64,000 nt of DNA from Roseovarius nubinhibens ISM. Lineage in GTDB: Bacteria > Pseudomonadota > Alphaproteobacteria > Rhodobacterales > Rhodobacteraceae. The translations under genes and the position numbers were made by a program. Location: NCBI RefSeq assembly GCF_000152625.1, contig NZ_CH724156.1, forward strand, positions 1,186,966 to 1,250,965. The letters run 5' to 3'. Position 1 is the first letter of the stretch. Every line of letters starts with the position of its first letter. Under the pieces are notes generated by a model. The model made no database searches, had not been told where the DNA came from, and worked only from the letters and a program-made list of their open reading frames with translations. Positions 41,359 to 51,610 of this stretch are shown here, one piece after another.

Positions 41359-42666
41359 TCAGAACCCCTGCGTCGTGTAATCCACCTCATCGGGATACAT
41401 GCCATCCTCGATCGAGGTTTTATGCACAACCTTGAGCGCCCCATCCTCCACTTTCGAGATATATTGATGCCCAAACACCTGGTGCGTCTTGCCGTTGAAA
41501 AGCTTCGCCCCCTGCGGATGCGCCTGGCTCTCCGGCATCTCGCCCATCGCCTCGACCGCCTCAATCAACGCCGCCCGATCGCCGATGCCCTGATAATTCG
41601 CAGCCTCCATACCGGCCTTGATCACATGCATCGTCTCCCAGCAGCCGAACATATGCGCATAGGTCGACACATCGCTCGGATCATTGACCGACGCGCCCCG
41701 CGCATCGACCCCCACCGCCTCGCGATAGAACTTGTCATGCGCGCTCTGGTCCTCCTGCGCATTGCGCGGATTGCCCTCCCAGAAATAGGTCCCCTCGAGA
41801 TACTCAAGCCCCGGGCTCGCGATATCCACCGCCTCGAGACTGTCGATAAAACCGAAAATCTCCGGCCGCGACGGACCAAAGAACTCGCCCAGCTCCTTCA
41901 CAAAGGTCAGAACCGCCGGCCCCACCATCACATGATAGAGCACCTCGGTCTCGCGCGGGATCTTGGGGAAATACTTGGTGAACGACGTCTCCGCCGGCGG
42001 GATCGCGATATGTTCGAGAACCTCGCCCCCCTGTGCCTCGATCGCCGCGGTAAAGAAATCCCGGTGATCATGGCCAAAGGCGAAATCCGGAAAGATCATC
42101 GTGACCTTCTTGCCAAGGTTCTCCGCCACAAAGGGCGCCATCGCCTGCACCTGGCTCTTCACATCGGTGATCCCGGGCTGAAGCGTATAGCGGTTGAGCA
42201 TGCCGCTCGCCACGTGATGCCCCTCCGACACCACGAAATACGGTAGCTTGAGCTCGCCGGCCCGCGGGCTCGACCCGATGACCACATGGCTAAACAGCGT
42301 GCCAAACCCCACGTCACAGCCGTGCTGGTTGGCGAATTTCTCGACCACTTCCGCACCGCGCTTGGGGTCGGTGCCGTCATCCTCGGCCACGATCTCGACC
42401 ATCCGGCCATTGATTCCGCCACCCTCGTTGATGAGCTTGACCGCCGCCTCGGTGGTCCGCCCGTACCAGCGCCCATAGGCCGCGCCGATCCCCGTGCGGT
42501 GCACCTGAAACCCGATCTTGATCGGCTCCGAGGTGCTCGCCTGGGCATAGCGCGCCCACATCGGCAGGCTCGCCGCCCCCGCGCCCAGCGCCAGCGTCTT
42601 GAGCGCGCCGCGCCGCGTGGTGGAACTGACCTGAGACTTCATCTTGGAATTGGACTTGTCGGACAT
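41359..42666 (-). CDS. HAAT-family substrate-binding protein with Tat-type signal, second operon
   Basis: A 435-residue periplasmic binding protein. The ATG at 42666 has GGAGG upstream. The N-terminus (SSTTRRGALKTLALGAGAASLP) has a twin-arginine motif and a hydrophobic stretch, suggesting Tat export of a folded protein, unlike the Sec signal of the first operon's binding protein. Type-I binding fold features include IKIGFQVHRTGIGAAYGRW and AVKLINEGGGINGRMVEIVAEDD. First gene of the operon; ligand unknown, with branched-chain amino acids or amides as possibilities. Confidence 0.88.
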   Translation of the reverse strand: MSDKSNSKMKSQVSSTTRRGALKTLALGAGAASLPMWARYAQASTSEPIKIGFQVHRTGIGAAYGRWYGRTTEAAVKLINEGGGINGRMVEIVAEDDGTDPKRGAEVVEKFANQHGCDVGFGTLFSHVVIGSSPRAGELKLPYFVVSEGHHVASGMLNRYTLQPGITDVKSQVQAMAPFVAENLGKKVTMIFPDFAFGHDHRDFFTAAIEAQGGEVLEHIAIPPAETSFTKYFPKIPRETEVLYHVMVGPAVLTFVKELGEFFGPSRPEIFGFIDSLEAVDIASPGLEYLEGTYFWEGNPRNAQEDQSAHDKFYREAVGVDARGASVNDPSDVSTYAHMFGCWETMHVIKAGMEAANYQGIGDRAALIEAVEAMGEMPESQAHPQGAKLFNGKTHQVFGHQYISKVEDGALKVVHKTSIEDGMYPDEVDYTTQGF

Positions 42667-42802
42667 GGTGCGACCTCCGCATTGCATCGTTGGTGGACGA
42701 ATTTTGTTATTTTGTGCCGATCCTGCGGCGCAATCGGCCCTCTTGTCCAGTGATTTACGCAAGGTCATCCCCCGAGGTCACGCGCGCCCCTAGCCCGCCC
42801 GC

Positions 42803-44182
42803 CTAGCCTGCCCGCGGGCTCGCCAAGAGCCAGAGCCCGAACACCGTATAGCCGAGCATGAAGAGCGCCAGAGGCAGCTGGCTGACCACCGCCCGCCGAT
42901 GCCCGCCCATCAGCCGCAGCGCCATCACATGCGCCATCAGGATCGCCACCACATGGCCCAGCACCACCACCCCGGCCTGGCAGAGCCAGATCACCCGCAC
43001 CGGCCCCGGCGTGTTGAGAAACCCGGCCGTCACATGCACATGCGGCCCGCCCAGCGCGTCACTGATCCGCGCCAGCACATATTGCCCATCCACCAGAAAA
43101 CTCGGCAGGTAATGCGCGATATGATAGGCGAGCGCGATGGGCAGGATCGAGGGCGCGAACACCCCCAGCGCCCGGGCGATCCCCACGCCCCCCCCGGCCA
43201 GCCGCAGCCCCAGCACCAGCGCCGCGACAAAGGCCGCGACAAGCATCAGATTGGCCCCGATCAACCCGGCCAAATTCGACCCTATCACAGCGGAACGGCC
43301 TGAAAACTCCAGCGGGTTCAACCCCAGCACCCCGAACCACCAAAAGGTCTCGTTGAGCCCGTCAAAACTCCCGGTCCCGAGCAGCAAGAGCGCGAATATC
43401 GCGGCGCTCCCCCCGACATTGCCGCGCCGCATCCATTGCCAGCCCGGCAGGCCCATTCCCTGCCGCCCGCGCGCTCGGCCGAGCAACGCCATTCGCCCGT
43501 ATTGCCGCATCAAAACAGTGACAAACTCACCGTAATAGAGCCATTTTACCCCAAAGAGCAGCAGCAGGATCAACGTCCCCAGCCAATAGAGCCCGACAAT
43601 CAGGGCGAGCCGCGCCGGATCGGCCGGGGCCGGATCCGCCAGCAAGAACGCTCCAAACCCCAAGAGCCCCGCCACCGCTGGCCAATGGCCGAGGCTGCGC
43701 GGATAGCGCAGCGGCACCCGCCGCCGCCCGAGCTGCGCCAAAAGCCACCCCGCCCCGGTCCAGGGGTTGAGGCGCCGCCACAGCCCGCCAAACACCCCCT
43801 CCCAGGTCACCATCCCCATCCACCAGACGACCCAGATCGTCAGCGGCAGCGGATTGCCCAGCGGATCGCGGCTCCCGCCCCAGCCCGCGGCGAGGAGCGA
43901 CAGCAGCACCGCCATGGACATCAGGCTCGAACCATGCCGAATATTGAGATTTTTCACAGGCCAGAGCCGCAGCGGGCGAAACAGCCCCCGCGCCATCCGC
44001 GCGGGCAGCACCGCCAGCAGGATTATGGTCAGCGCGACGCTCGCGCCCCCGGCAGAGATATAGACATCGGTGGGCAGCAAGAGGACAAACCCCTGCTCGC
44101 TGGCATGGGCCCGCGCCATGCCGGGCGTCACCCCGGCCATGGCCAACGCCCCGGCCCGTCCCGCTCCGATCCTGTGCCGCAT
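42803..44182 (-). CDS. Uncharacterised polytopic membrane protein
   Basis: A 459-residue protein with a cleavable-looking N-terminus (MRHRIGAGRAGALAMAGVTPGMARAHA) and about 10-12 membrane helices. Conserved-looking elements include GFVLLLPTDVYISAGG, WWMGMVTWEGVFGGLWRRLNPW and HIAHYLPSFLVDGQYV (His-rich helix). The ATG at 44182 has GAGGG upstream at good spacing; an ATG 8 codons earlier is possible. I do not recognise a characterised family. It follows the HAAT operon head but is transcribed toward it on the same strand. Confidence 0.75.
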   Translation of the reverse strand: MRHRIGAGRAGALAMAGVTPGMARAHASEQGFVLLLPTDVYISAGGASVALTIILLAVLPARMARGLFRPLRLWPVKNLNIRHGSSLMSMAVLLSLLAAGWGGSRDPLGNPLPLTIWVVWWMGMVTWEGVFGGLWRRLNPWTGAGWLLAQLGRRRVPLRYPRSLGHWPAVAGLLGFGAFLLADPAPADPARLALIVGLYWLGTLILLLLFGVKWLYYGEFVTVLMRQYGRMALLGRARGRQGMGLPGWQWMRRGNVGGSAAIFALLLLGTGSFDGLNETFWWFGVLGLNPLEFSGRSAVIGSNLAGLIGANLMLVAAFVAALVLGLRLAGGGVGIARALGVFAPSILPIALAYHIAHYLPSFLVDGQYVLARISDALGGPHVHVTAGFLNTPGPVRVIWLCQAGVVVLGHVVAILMAHVMALRLMGGHRRAVVSQLPLALFMLGYTVFGLWLLASPRAG

Positions 44183-44245
44183 CCCGGCCCTCGTCTCTGC
44201 CCTCATCCGCCCACTATGCGGCGGGGGGACAAAAACGCAATCGTC

Positions 44246-44569
44246 TCAGCCGCCTCGGATCAGATCATCCTCATCCTCGGTGAGCCGCACGCCAAGCGCA
44301 TCGGCCCCGTTTTCGAGATGATCCGACAGATGCGGCGTCCCCATCAGGTAATCGATGAGCGGCGCATCCCGGCCCAGCGCCTCTTCGACGGCCTCGGGGA
44401 TTTCGTCGGTCTGGAAACTGCCGCGCCCGATCCACATGACCACCACGAGGCTCAGAACCTCCTCCTCGGTCATCCGCTCGAACAGGCCGCGAAGCTCGGG
44501 GGCCGCGCGGCGTCCCTCGCGCACCATCAACACGACCTGTGCGATCTTGGCGTTGCTGATCTCCAACAT
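44246..44569 (-). CDS. Small acidic protein, DUF3775-like
   Basis: A 107-residue acidic protein: MLEISNAKIAQVVLMVREGRR at the N-terminus, then LVVVMWIGRGSFQTDEIPEAVEEAL. This pattern resembles the DUF3775 family of unknown function. GGGAGG lies 6 bp upstream of the ATG at 44569, so the 77-codon upstream extension of the frame is rejected. The 259-bp upstream gap carries an 11-bp-period repeat array. Confidence 0.75.
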   Translation of the reverse strand: MLEISNAKIAQVVLMVREGRRAAPELRGLFERMTEEEVLSLVVVMWIGRGSFQTDEIPEAVEEALGRDAPLIDYLMGTPHLSDHLENGADALGVRLTEDEDDLIRGG

Positions 44570-44688
44570 CCGCGCCTCCCGGCCCTGGGCCAAAGCTGCA
44601 CGATCATAGCAGGATTCGCTTGTGAAAGCGCGGCTGATCTGCCGCGCCCCTTGCGCAAGGGTTAACGTGCCCGCCCGGCCAAACCGCC

Positions 44689-44727
44689 ACTGTCGCGTTA
44701 CCGACGCAATACCGACGTTCTGCCGAC
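44689..44727 (+). repeat. 11-bp-period direct-repeat array, copy C
   Basis: Four hexamers ACTGTC, ACCGAC, ACCGAC and GCCGAC start exactly 11 bp apart at 44689, 44700, 44711 and 44722. The array lies in the 259-bp divergent gap between the DUF3775-like gene and the FadH-like gene, ending 102 bp upstream of the latter's start and pointing toward it. Confidence 0.82.
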
Positions 44728-44792
44728 CCAGGATTTCGGCGGCTTTCGGGGCAAATCCTAACGCAGCGTCCGGCGTGACATTAACCCTCTGA

Positions 44793-46853
<2,061 letters not shown>

Positions 46854-46857
46854 GCTC

Positions 46858-46902
46858 CTCTTTCTGGTCTTAAATACCCCTCTGCGCCCGATCCGGGGCG
46901 CA
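46858..46902 (-). repeat. Dispersed 3' element, copy 2 (hairpin plus GTATTT/CCAGAA)
   Basis: On the minus strand TGCGCCC/GGGCGCA (7-bp perfect stem, 6-base loop) is followed by GAGGGGTATTT and then CCAGAAAGAGG. It starts 12 bp after the stop of the interrupted gene at 46914 and is oriented with it, while also sitting at the 3' end of the convergent FadH-like gene. Confidence 0.6.
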
Positions 46903-46913
46903 GGCCTCACGCT

Positions 46914-47405
46914 TCAGGCGCCGACATCCGGGCCAATGCAATGCAGCGGTTCGGCGCTTTGCTCCACCTCATAAAGCTCTAGCCGCGAGGGATCGCTCTC
47001 GAACCGGGCAACGAGACCACGCGCGCCGCGCTCAAAGCTCCAGCATTGCGGCTCATCGAGATGCTCGTAGGTAAAGCAGATGTTGCCGCCCTCCTCATAC
47101 CAGCGCCCGTCCTGACATTGCCCGTCGAGGACCGACCAGCGCACCCGCCGATTGTCGAGTTATTCCTCGCCCCCATAGGCCGATCCGTCGCGCCCATAGT
47201 AAAAGGTCTTGCCGCGCGTATAGGCGTCGAACTCGGCGGCGCTCATGCTCTGCCCGGCAAGCCCGGCGGCAGGCAGTCCAGCGATCGCCCCGATCAGGGC
47301 CAGATATGTTGCAACGACACGCATCCTGCCCAAAGCCTGCCAAAGCCCGCCGCCCTTGGCCAATCTTTTCCGCCCAACGCGCCGATTGGGCAAAGCGATG
47401 CTCAT
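46914..47405 (-). pseudogene. Small secreted protein gene interrupted by an in-frame stop
   Basis: Two open segments lie in the same frame, separated by a single TAA at 47160-47162. The first part has a signal peptide (MRVVATYLALIGAIAGLPAAGLAG from 47324; an upstream ATG at 47405 overlaps the preceding stop) and MSAAEFDAYTRGKTFYYGRDG...GGEE. After the stop, LDNRRVRWSVLDGQCQDGRWYEE continues to GPDVGA at 46914, with paired Cys residues typical of a folded secreted protein. Removing the stop gives one coherent protein of about 135 residues. A Tyr codon changed to TAA would explain it. A true pseudogene, a sequencing error or readthrough are the options. Confidence 0.75.
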
Positions 47406-48421
47406 GTCTCGCCCGCCCAGCGCCGCGCCCGCCCGTCCATCACCCGACGCCAGAGCGGCGGCCAGAGCGCCAGCGCCCCCATCACCGGCACCGGATAGGG
47501 TAGCATCGGCATCTCCTCCTCCAGCCGCAGCGCCGGAAAGGGCCGCGACGGGGTCACGTGATGATCGCTATGGCGCGGCGCGTTCACCATGAGCGCCGAG
47601 CTATACCAATGCGGGCTGTTCCATGCGTGCCGCGGCCCCACGGGTTCGAGCCTGCCCTGCCCATCGCGCCCCCGGCGCAACCCGTAATGCTGCACATAGT
47701 CCGACATATAGATCTGCATCTGTGCATGCAGACACAGCGCCAGATAGATCAGCAGCCCGGCCCGCCCCAACAGCCCCCAAACCACAAGGAGCAGGGCAAT
47801 CGCCACCGCCCCATAGAGCAGATAGGGATGCCGCCAGAACGGATGACCGGCCCGGCGCAGCATGGCGCTCTCGGCCGCAAACCCCGCGCGAAAACTGCCC
47901 AGCGACGCAATCAGCGCATAGCGATAGAACCCCCGCCCGAGACGCGGCGTATTGGGATCGGCCTCGCTGCCCACATGGATATGATGCACCCGGAGATGGG
48001 CGCTCGCATGATGCCCGATCAACAGGCTCGAATAGATCAGCCGACCGAGCAGACGCGCCCCCCGCCCCGGCTGATGAATGAGCTCATGCGCCACCGGATG
48101 CGAAATCTGCCCAAAGATGAGCCCCGTCGCGAGCCCGAGCGCCAGCTTGCCAAGCCCCGACGCGCCCCCCGTGACCAGCCCACAGAGCACCACAGCCAGC
48201 ACCACGAAATGCCCGATCCCGAGAACCCAGAGCAACGCCCGCGCCGCCGGAAACTCGGCCCCCGGCGCGGCATTGCCCATATCGCGCGCCACGAGGCGAT
48301 CCATCCCCGCCACCAGCGCCGTCATATAGACGAGCCCCGCATAGACCCAGCCGCCGCCCAAAACGGCCCCCGCCAGAACCAGCAGCATCGGCGTCATCGT
48401 GGCTATGGCAAACAAGATCAT
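47402..48421 (-). CDS. AlkB-like membrane non-haem di-iron hydroxylase (alkane monooxygenase/desaturase family)
   Basis: A 339-residue membrane protein with the His boxes of the AlkB-type family: HPVAHELIHQ near residue 105, ASAHLRVHHIHVG, DYVQHYGL and RHSDHHVTPSRP. Six hydrophobic segments surround them. It probably hydroxylates or desaturates a hydrophobic substrate. The start is uncertain: I chose the ATG at 48421 with GAGGGG about 12 bp upstream; a TTG at 48454 is an alternative. Its stop overlaps the ATG of the interrupted gene downstream. Confidence 0.83.
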   Translation of the reverse strand: MILFAIATMTPMLLVLAGAVLGGGWVYAGLVYMTALVAGMDRLVARDMGNAAPGAEFPAARALLWVLGIGHFVVLAVVLCGLVTGGASGLGKLALGLATGLIFGQISHPVAHELIHQPGRGARLLGRLIYSSLLIGHHASAHLRVHHIHVGSEADPNTPRLGRGFYRYALIASLGSFRAGFAAESAMLRRAGHPFWRHPYLLYGAVAIALLLVVWGLLGRAGLLIYLALCLHAQMQIYMSDYVQHYGLRRGRDGQGRLEPVGPRHAWNSPHWYSSALMVNAPRHSDHHVTPSRPFPALRLEEEMPMLPYPVPVMGALALWPPLWRRVMDGRARRWAGET

Positions 48422-48466
48422 CGCGCGCGCGGCCCCTCTCAGATGACGGCGCAATCCCCTGCGCCT

Positions 48467-48503
48467 ATCGGAAACATTCGGTCATTTATCGGCACGTTAT
48501 CGG
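48467..48503 (-). repeat. Divergent member of the ~11-bp-period repeat arrays, copy E
   Basis: On the minus strand CCGAT, CCGAT, CCGAA and CCGAT occur with steps of 11, 11 and 10 bp (plus-strand cores ATCGG at 48499 and 48488, TTCGG at 48477, ATCGG at 48467). It sits in the divergent gap between the AlkB-like gene and the diaphorase gene. The unit is CCGAT rather than CCGAC, so membership in the family is less certain than for the other four. Confidence 0.55.
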
Positions 48504-48615
48504 GGATTCACCGGCTTGCCCAACGAATCTGAGGGCATTTACGTCGCATTTGACATCGCACGCCCCCAATCGCTGCGGCTATTGCTGGCGCAACCAAGAT
48601 CGAAGGAACCGGATA

Positions 48616-50301
48616 ATGGCACTGGATGAACGCAAGGGTGTATGGAAATCGGGCAAAGGCAAGGGCCGCACCACGCCCAAGGGCCGTCAGCTCGACGATC
48701 AGGCGTGGGACGAGGTGCGCGCGCTGCTCGGCGACCGTCCGCGCCGCCGCGATCTGCTGATCGAGTTTCTGCACCTGATCCAGGATGCCTATGGCCATCT
48801 CTCCGCCGCCCATCTGCGCGCCCTGGCCGAAGAGCTGCGCGTCGCCCAGGCCGAGATCTACGAGGTCGCGACCTTCTACGCCCATTTCGACGTGGTCAAA
48901 GAGGGCGAGACACCGCCGCCCGCCCTGACCATCCGGGTCTGCGATTCGCTGGCCTGTGAGCTCGCCGGCGCGGAGCAGCTCAAATCGGCACTGGAAAGCG
49001 GCCTCGACCCGGCCGAGGTCCGCGTGCTGCGCGCGCCCTGCATGGGCCGTTGCGACACCGCGCCGGTGCTCGAACTGGGTCACAACCATATCGACCACGC
49101 CACCCCGGAAAAAGTCGAGGCGGCCATCGCGGTGGGCGACACCCATGCCCATCTGCCCGACTATCAGACGCTCGACGCCTACCGCGCCGAGGGCGGCTAT
49201 GCCCGCCTCGCCGAGATCCGCGACGGCGGTGATTTCGAAACCATCCAGCAGACGCTGCTCGATGCCGGTCTGCGCGGTCTTGGCGGGGCAGGCTTCCCCT
49301 CGGGCCGCAAATGGGGCTTTGTCCGCGCCGCCCAAGGCCCGCGTTACCTCGCCGTGAATGGCGACGAGGGCGAGCCGGGCACGTTCAAGGACCGCTACTA
49401 CCTCGAACGCACGCCGCATCTCTTCCTCGAAGGCATGCTGATCGCCGCCTGGGCGGTCGAGGCCGAAACCTGCTTTATCTACATGCGCGACGAATATCCC
49501 GCCGTGCTCGAGATCCTCGCCCGCGAAATCGCAGCCCTCGAAGAGGCGGGTCTCGTGGCCCCGGGCTATATCGACCTGCGCCGTGGCGCCGGCGCCTATA
49601 TCTGCGGCGAAGAAAGCGCGATGATCGAATCCATCGAGGGCAAGCGCGGCCTGCCCCGGCACCGCCCGCCCTTCGTGGCGCAGGTCGGCATCTTTGGCCG
49701 CCCGACCCTCGTCAACAACGTCGAAACCCTGCTCTGGGTCGCCCGCGTGCTGCGCGAAGGCCCGGAAATCCTCTCGGGCGTGGAAAAGAACGGCCGCAAG
49801 GGCCTGCGCTCTTTCTCGGTCTCGGGCCGCGTGAAGAACCCGGGCGTGCATCTGCTGCCCGCCGGCTCGACCATGCAGGACATCATCGAGGCCTGCGGCG
49901 GCATGCTCGACGGTCACAGCTTCAAGGCCTATCAGCCCGGCGGCCCCTCGGCTGGCCTGCTGCCCGCCTCGATGTCCGACATCCCGATGGATTTCGACGT
50001 GCTGCAGGAACATGGCACCTTCATCGGCTCGGCCGCCATCGTGGTGCTCTCGGACCGCGACAGCGCCCGCGACGCGGCGCTCAACATGCTGCGCTTCTTC
50101 GAAGACGAAAGCTGTGGCCAATGCACCCCCTGCCGGGTCGGCTGTGAAAAGGCGGTCAAGCTGATGCAGGCCGACACCTGGGATCAGCCGCTTCTGGAAG
50201 AGCTCTGCACCGCCATGGCCGATGCCTCGATCTGCGGTCTGGGTCAGGCCGCGCCGAACCCGATCCGCCTCACGATGAAGCATTTCCCCGACGAGATCTG
50301 A
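48616..50301 (+). CDS. Fused NuoE/NuoF-like NAD-dependent diaphorase subunit (formate dehydrogenase beta-type)
   Basis: A 561-residue fusion. Residues about 30-170 are NuoE-like with a 2Fe-2S cysteine pattern (CDSLAC...CMGRC). The rest is NuoF-like with the NADH/FMN-binding loop GLRGLGGAGFPSGRKW, NGDEGEPGTFKDR, GAGAYICGEESAM and the 4Fe-4S ligands DESCGQCTPCRVGC. It passes electrons between NAD and a partner dehydrogenase, as FdsG/FdsB do in NAD-dependent formate dehydrogenases. No catalytic molybdenum subunit gene is next to it, so the partner is unknown. AAGGA precedes the ATG. Confidence 0.88.
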   Translation: MALDERKGVWKSGKGKGRTTPKGRQLDDQAWDEVRALLGDRPRRRDLLIEFLHLIQDAYGHLSAAHLRALAEELRVAQAEIYEVATFYAHFDVVKEGETPPPALTIRVCDSLACELAGAEQLKSALESGLDPAEVRVLRAPCMGRCDTAPVLELGHNHIDHATPEKVEAAIAVGDTHAHLPDYQTLDAYRAEGGYARLAEIRDGGDFETIQQTLLDAGLRGLGGAGFPSGRKWGFVRAAQGPRYLAVNGDEGEPGTFKDRYYLERTPHLFLEGMLIAAWAVEAETCFIYMRDEYPAVLEILAREIAALEEAGLVAPGYIDLRRGAGAYICGEESAMIESIEGKRGLPRHRPPFVAQVGIFGRPTLVNNVETLLWVARVLREGPEILSGVEKNGRKGLRSFSVSGRVKNPGVHLLPAGSTMQDIIEACGGMLDGHSFKAYQPGGPSAGLLPASMSDIPMDFDVLQEHGTFIGSAAIVVLSDRDSARDAALNMLRFFEDESCGQCTPCRVGCEKAVKLMQADTWDQPLLEELCTAMADASICGLGQAAPNPIRLTMKHFPDEI

Positions 50302-50361
50302 TCTCGAAAAGCTCTGGACAGGAAGGGCCCGCCTTTCCTGTCCGCCTCACGCCTCGGCCCT

Positions 50362-51438
50362 TTACGCCACCGACCGGGCCGTCCCCACGGGCGGCGCGAT
50401 CAGCCCCAATTCCTCGCGATGCGCCTCGAACTCGGCCCGCGACAGGATCGGCAGCGCCGCAGGATAGGGGTTGCCGGTGACAAACCGCCCCCTCTCCCAG
50501 GCCTGCCCGATCCGGGGAAAGGCGCGGAACAGATCCGCCCGCATCCGCTCCTCCATATGGCGCAGCGATTGCGCACCGGGTTTGAACGTCTCCGCCCACA
50601 TGCCGCAGACATTCACCACCTCATGCACCCGCGTCAGCAGGTGAAAGATCTCAACCCGCCGCCCATCCGCGATGAACCGGCAGCCGCGCAGCCCCTGTTC
50701 GGCCAGAAACTTCACCTTCACCAGCCGCTGCTGCCCGGCCACACAGAGCGCGAGCCGATGCTGCACCGTGACCAAAACCGCCTCGCGATTGCCAAAGGCG
50801 TCGCGCGGAATGCAGACGAGCCGATTGTCCGGCCCCGCGCCCCCCGCGCCAATCTCGGCCCGGATCACGCTCTGCCCGACCCAGCGCAGCCGCGCCACCC
50901 CGCCGCGCAGCACCTGCACCGCATCGCCCCGGCGCAGCGCCTCCACCGCGACCGGCCCCCGGTCCGAGGCAATCCGCGTGCCCCGCGCATAGCAGATGGT
51001 CTGCAAATAGACATCGTCATCGCTGCGCCCGCCAAACTGCGTGTCATCGACGAAAAACGGTGAATTCTGCGCCTGGAATGATCCCTGCGACAGCAACAAC
51101 GCCACGTTCTGGCCGGTCTGATCCTTGCCCGTCGCGGTCAGCGTGCCCTTTTGCTGCGGCGTGCCACTGCTCTCCGACCCGTTGCGCGTCTGCCCGACCA
51201 CCGCGTTGTTCACCTGATAGATGGTGCCGCCGATGGTGATGGTAAAGGAAATCACATCCCCCTCTTCGAGCAAGCCGGGATTGCCATCCTCCGCCGCCCA
51301 GATCGTCGCCGCGCCGCGCACCCCGTCATGATCGGGAAGATGCACCCGGAGGCTGCTATTCTGCGGATGGGTCGTGTTGTAATTGCTGCCGGTCGCCACC
51401 GACGCGTACATCTGGCTCGTGTTCAGCAGAACGGGCAT
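50362..51438 (-). CDS. Hint-domain protein (tandem paralogue 1)
   Basis: A 358-residue protein. The first about 145 residues are a distinct N-terminal domain (SQMYASVATGSNYNT...; SFTITIGG). A Hint (hedgehog/intein-type) domain follows, beginning at nucleophile C149 in ICYARGTRI, with the TxxH motif T224-H227 in VTVQHRLA. A C-terminal region (about 270-358) includes PYPAALP. Such domains can catalyse autoproteolysis. No signal peptide is visible. It is collinear with the next gene (50% or more identity by eye), so a tandem duplication is likely. Confidence 0.82.
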   Translation of the reverse strand: MPVLLNTSQMYASVATGSNYNTTHPQNSSLRVHLPDHDGVRGAATIWAAEDGNPGLLEEGDVISFTITIGGTIYQVNNAVVGQTRNGSESSGTPQQKGTLTATGKDQTGQNVALLLSQGSFQAQNSPFFVDDTQFGGRSDDDVYLQTICYARGTRIASDRGPVAVEALRRGDAVQVLRGGVARLRWVGQSVIRAEIGAGGAGPDNRLVCIPRDAFGNREAVLVTVQHRLALCVAGQQRLVKVKFLAEQGLRGCRFIADGRRVEIFHLLTRVHEVVNVCGMWAETFKPGAQSLRHMEERMRADLFRAFPRIGQAWERGRFVTGNPYPAALPILSRAEFEAHREELGLIAPPVGTARSVA

Positions 51439-51610
51439 GACCTGACAACTCTACTCCACCTGACCGCACAGCAGACATCCCTCCAACGCCACGCGAAGGA
51501 TGCCCCCGACAGTCTGACCGAGAAAGCTTTCCAGAGCCTTTACGAGATCAGAGATTTTCGCGCGCCTCTCCCACGGGGCACACCGGGACTGCCGCGATCA
51601 TCGCCGCAAG

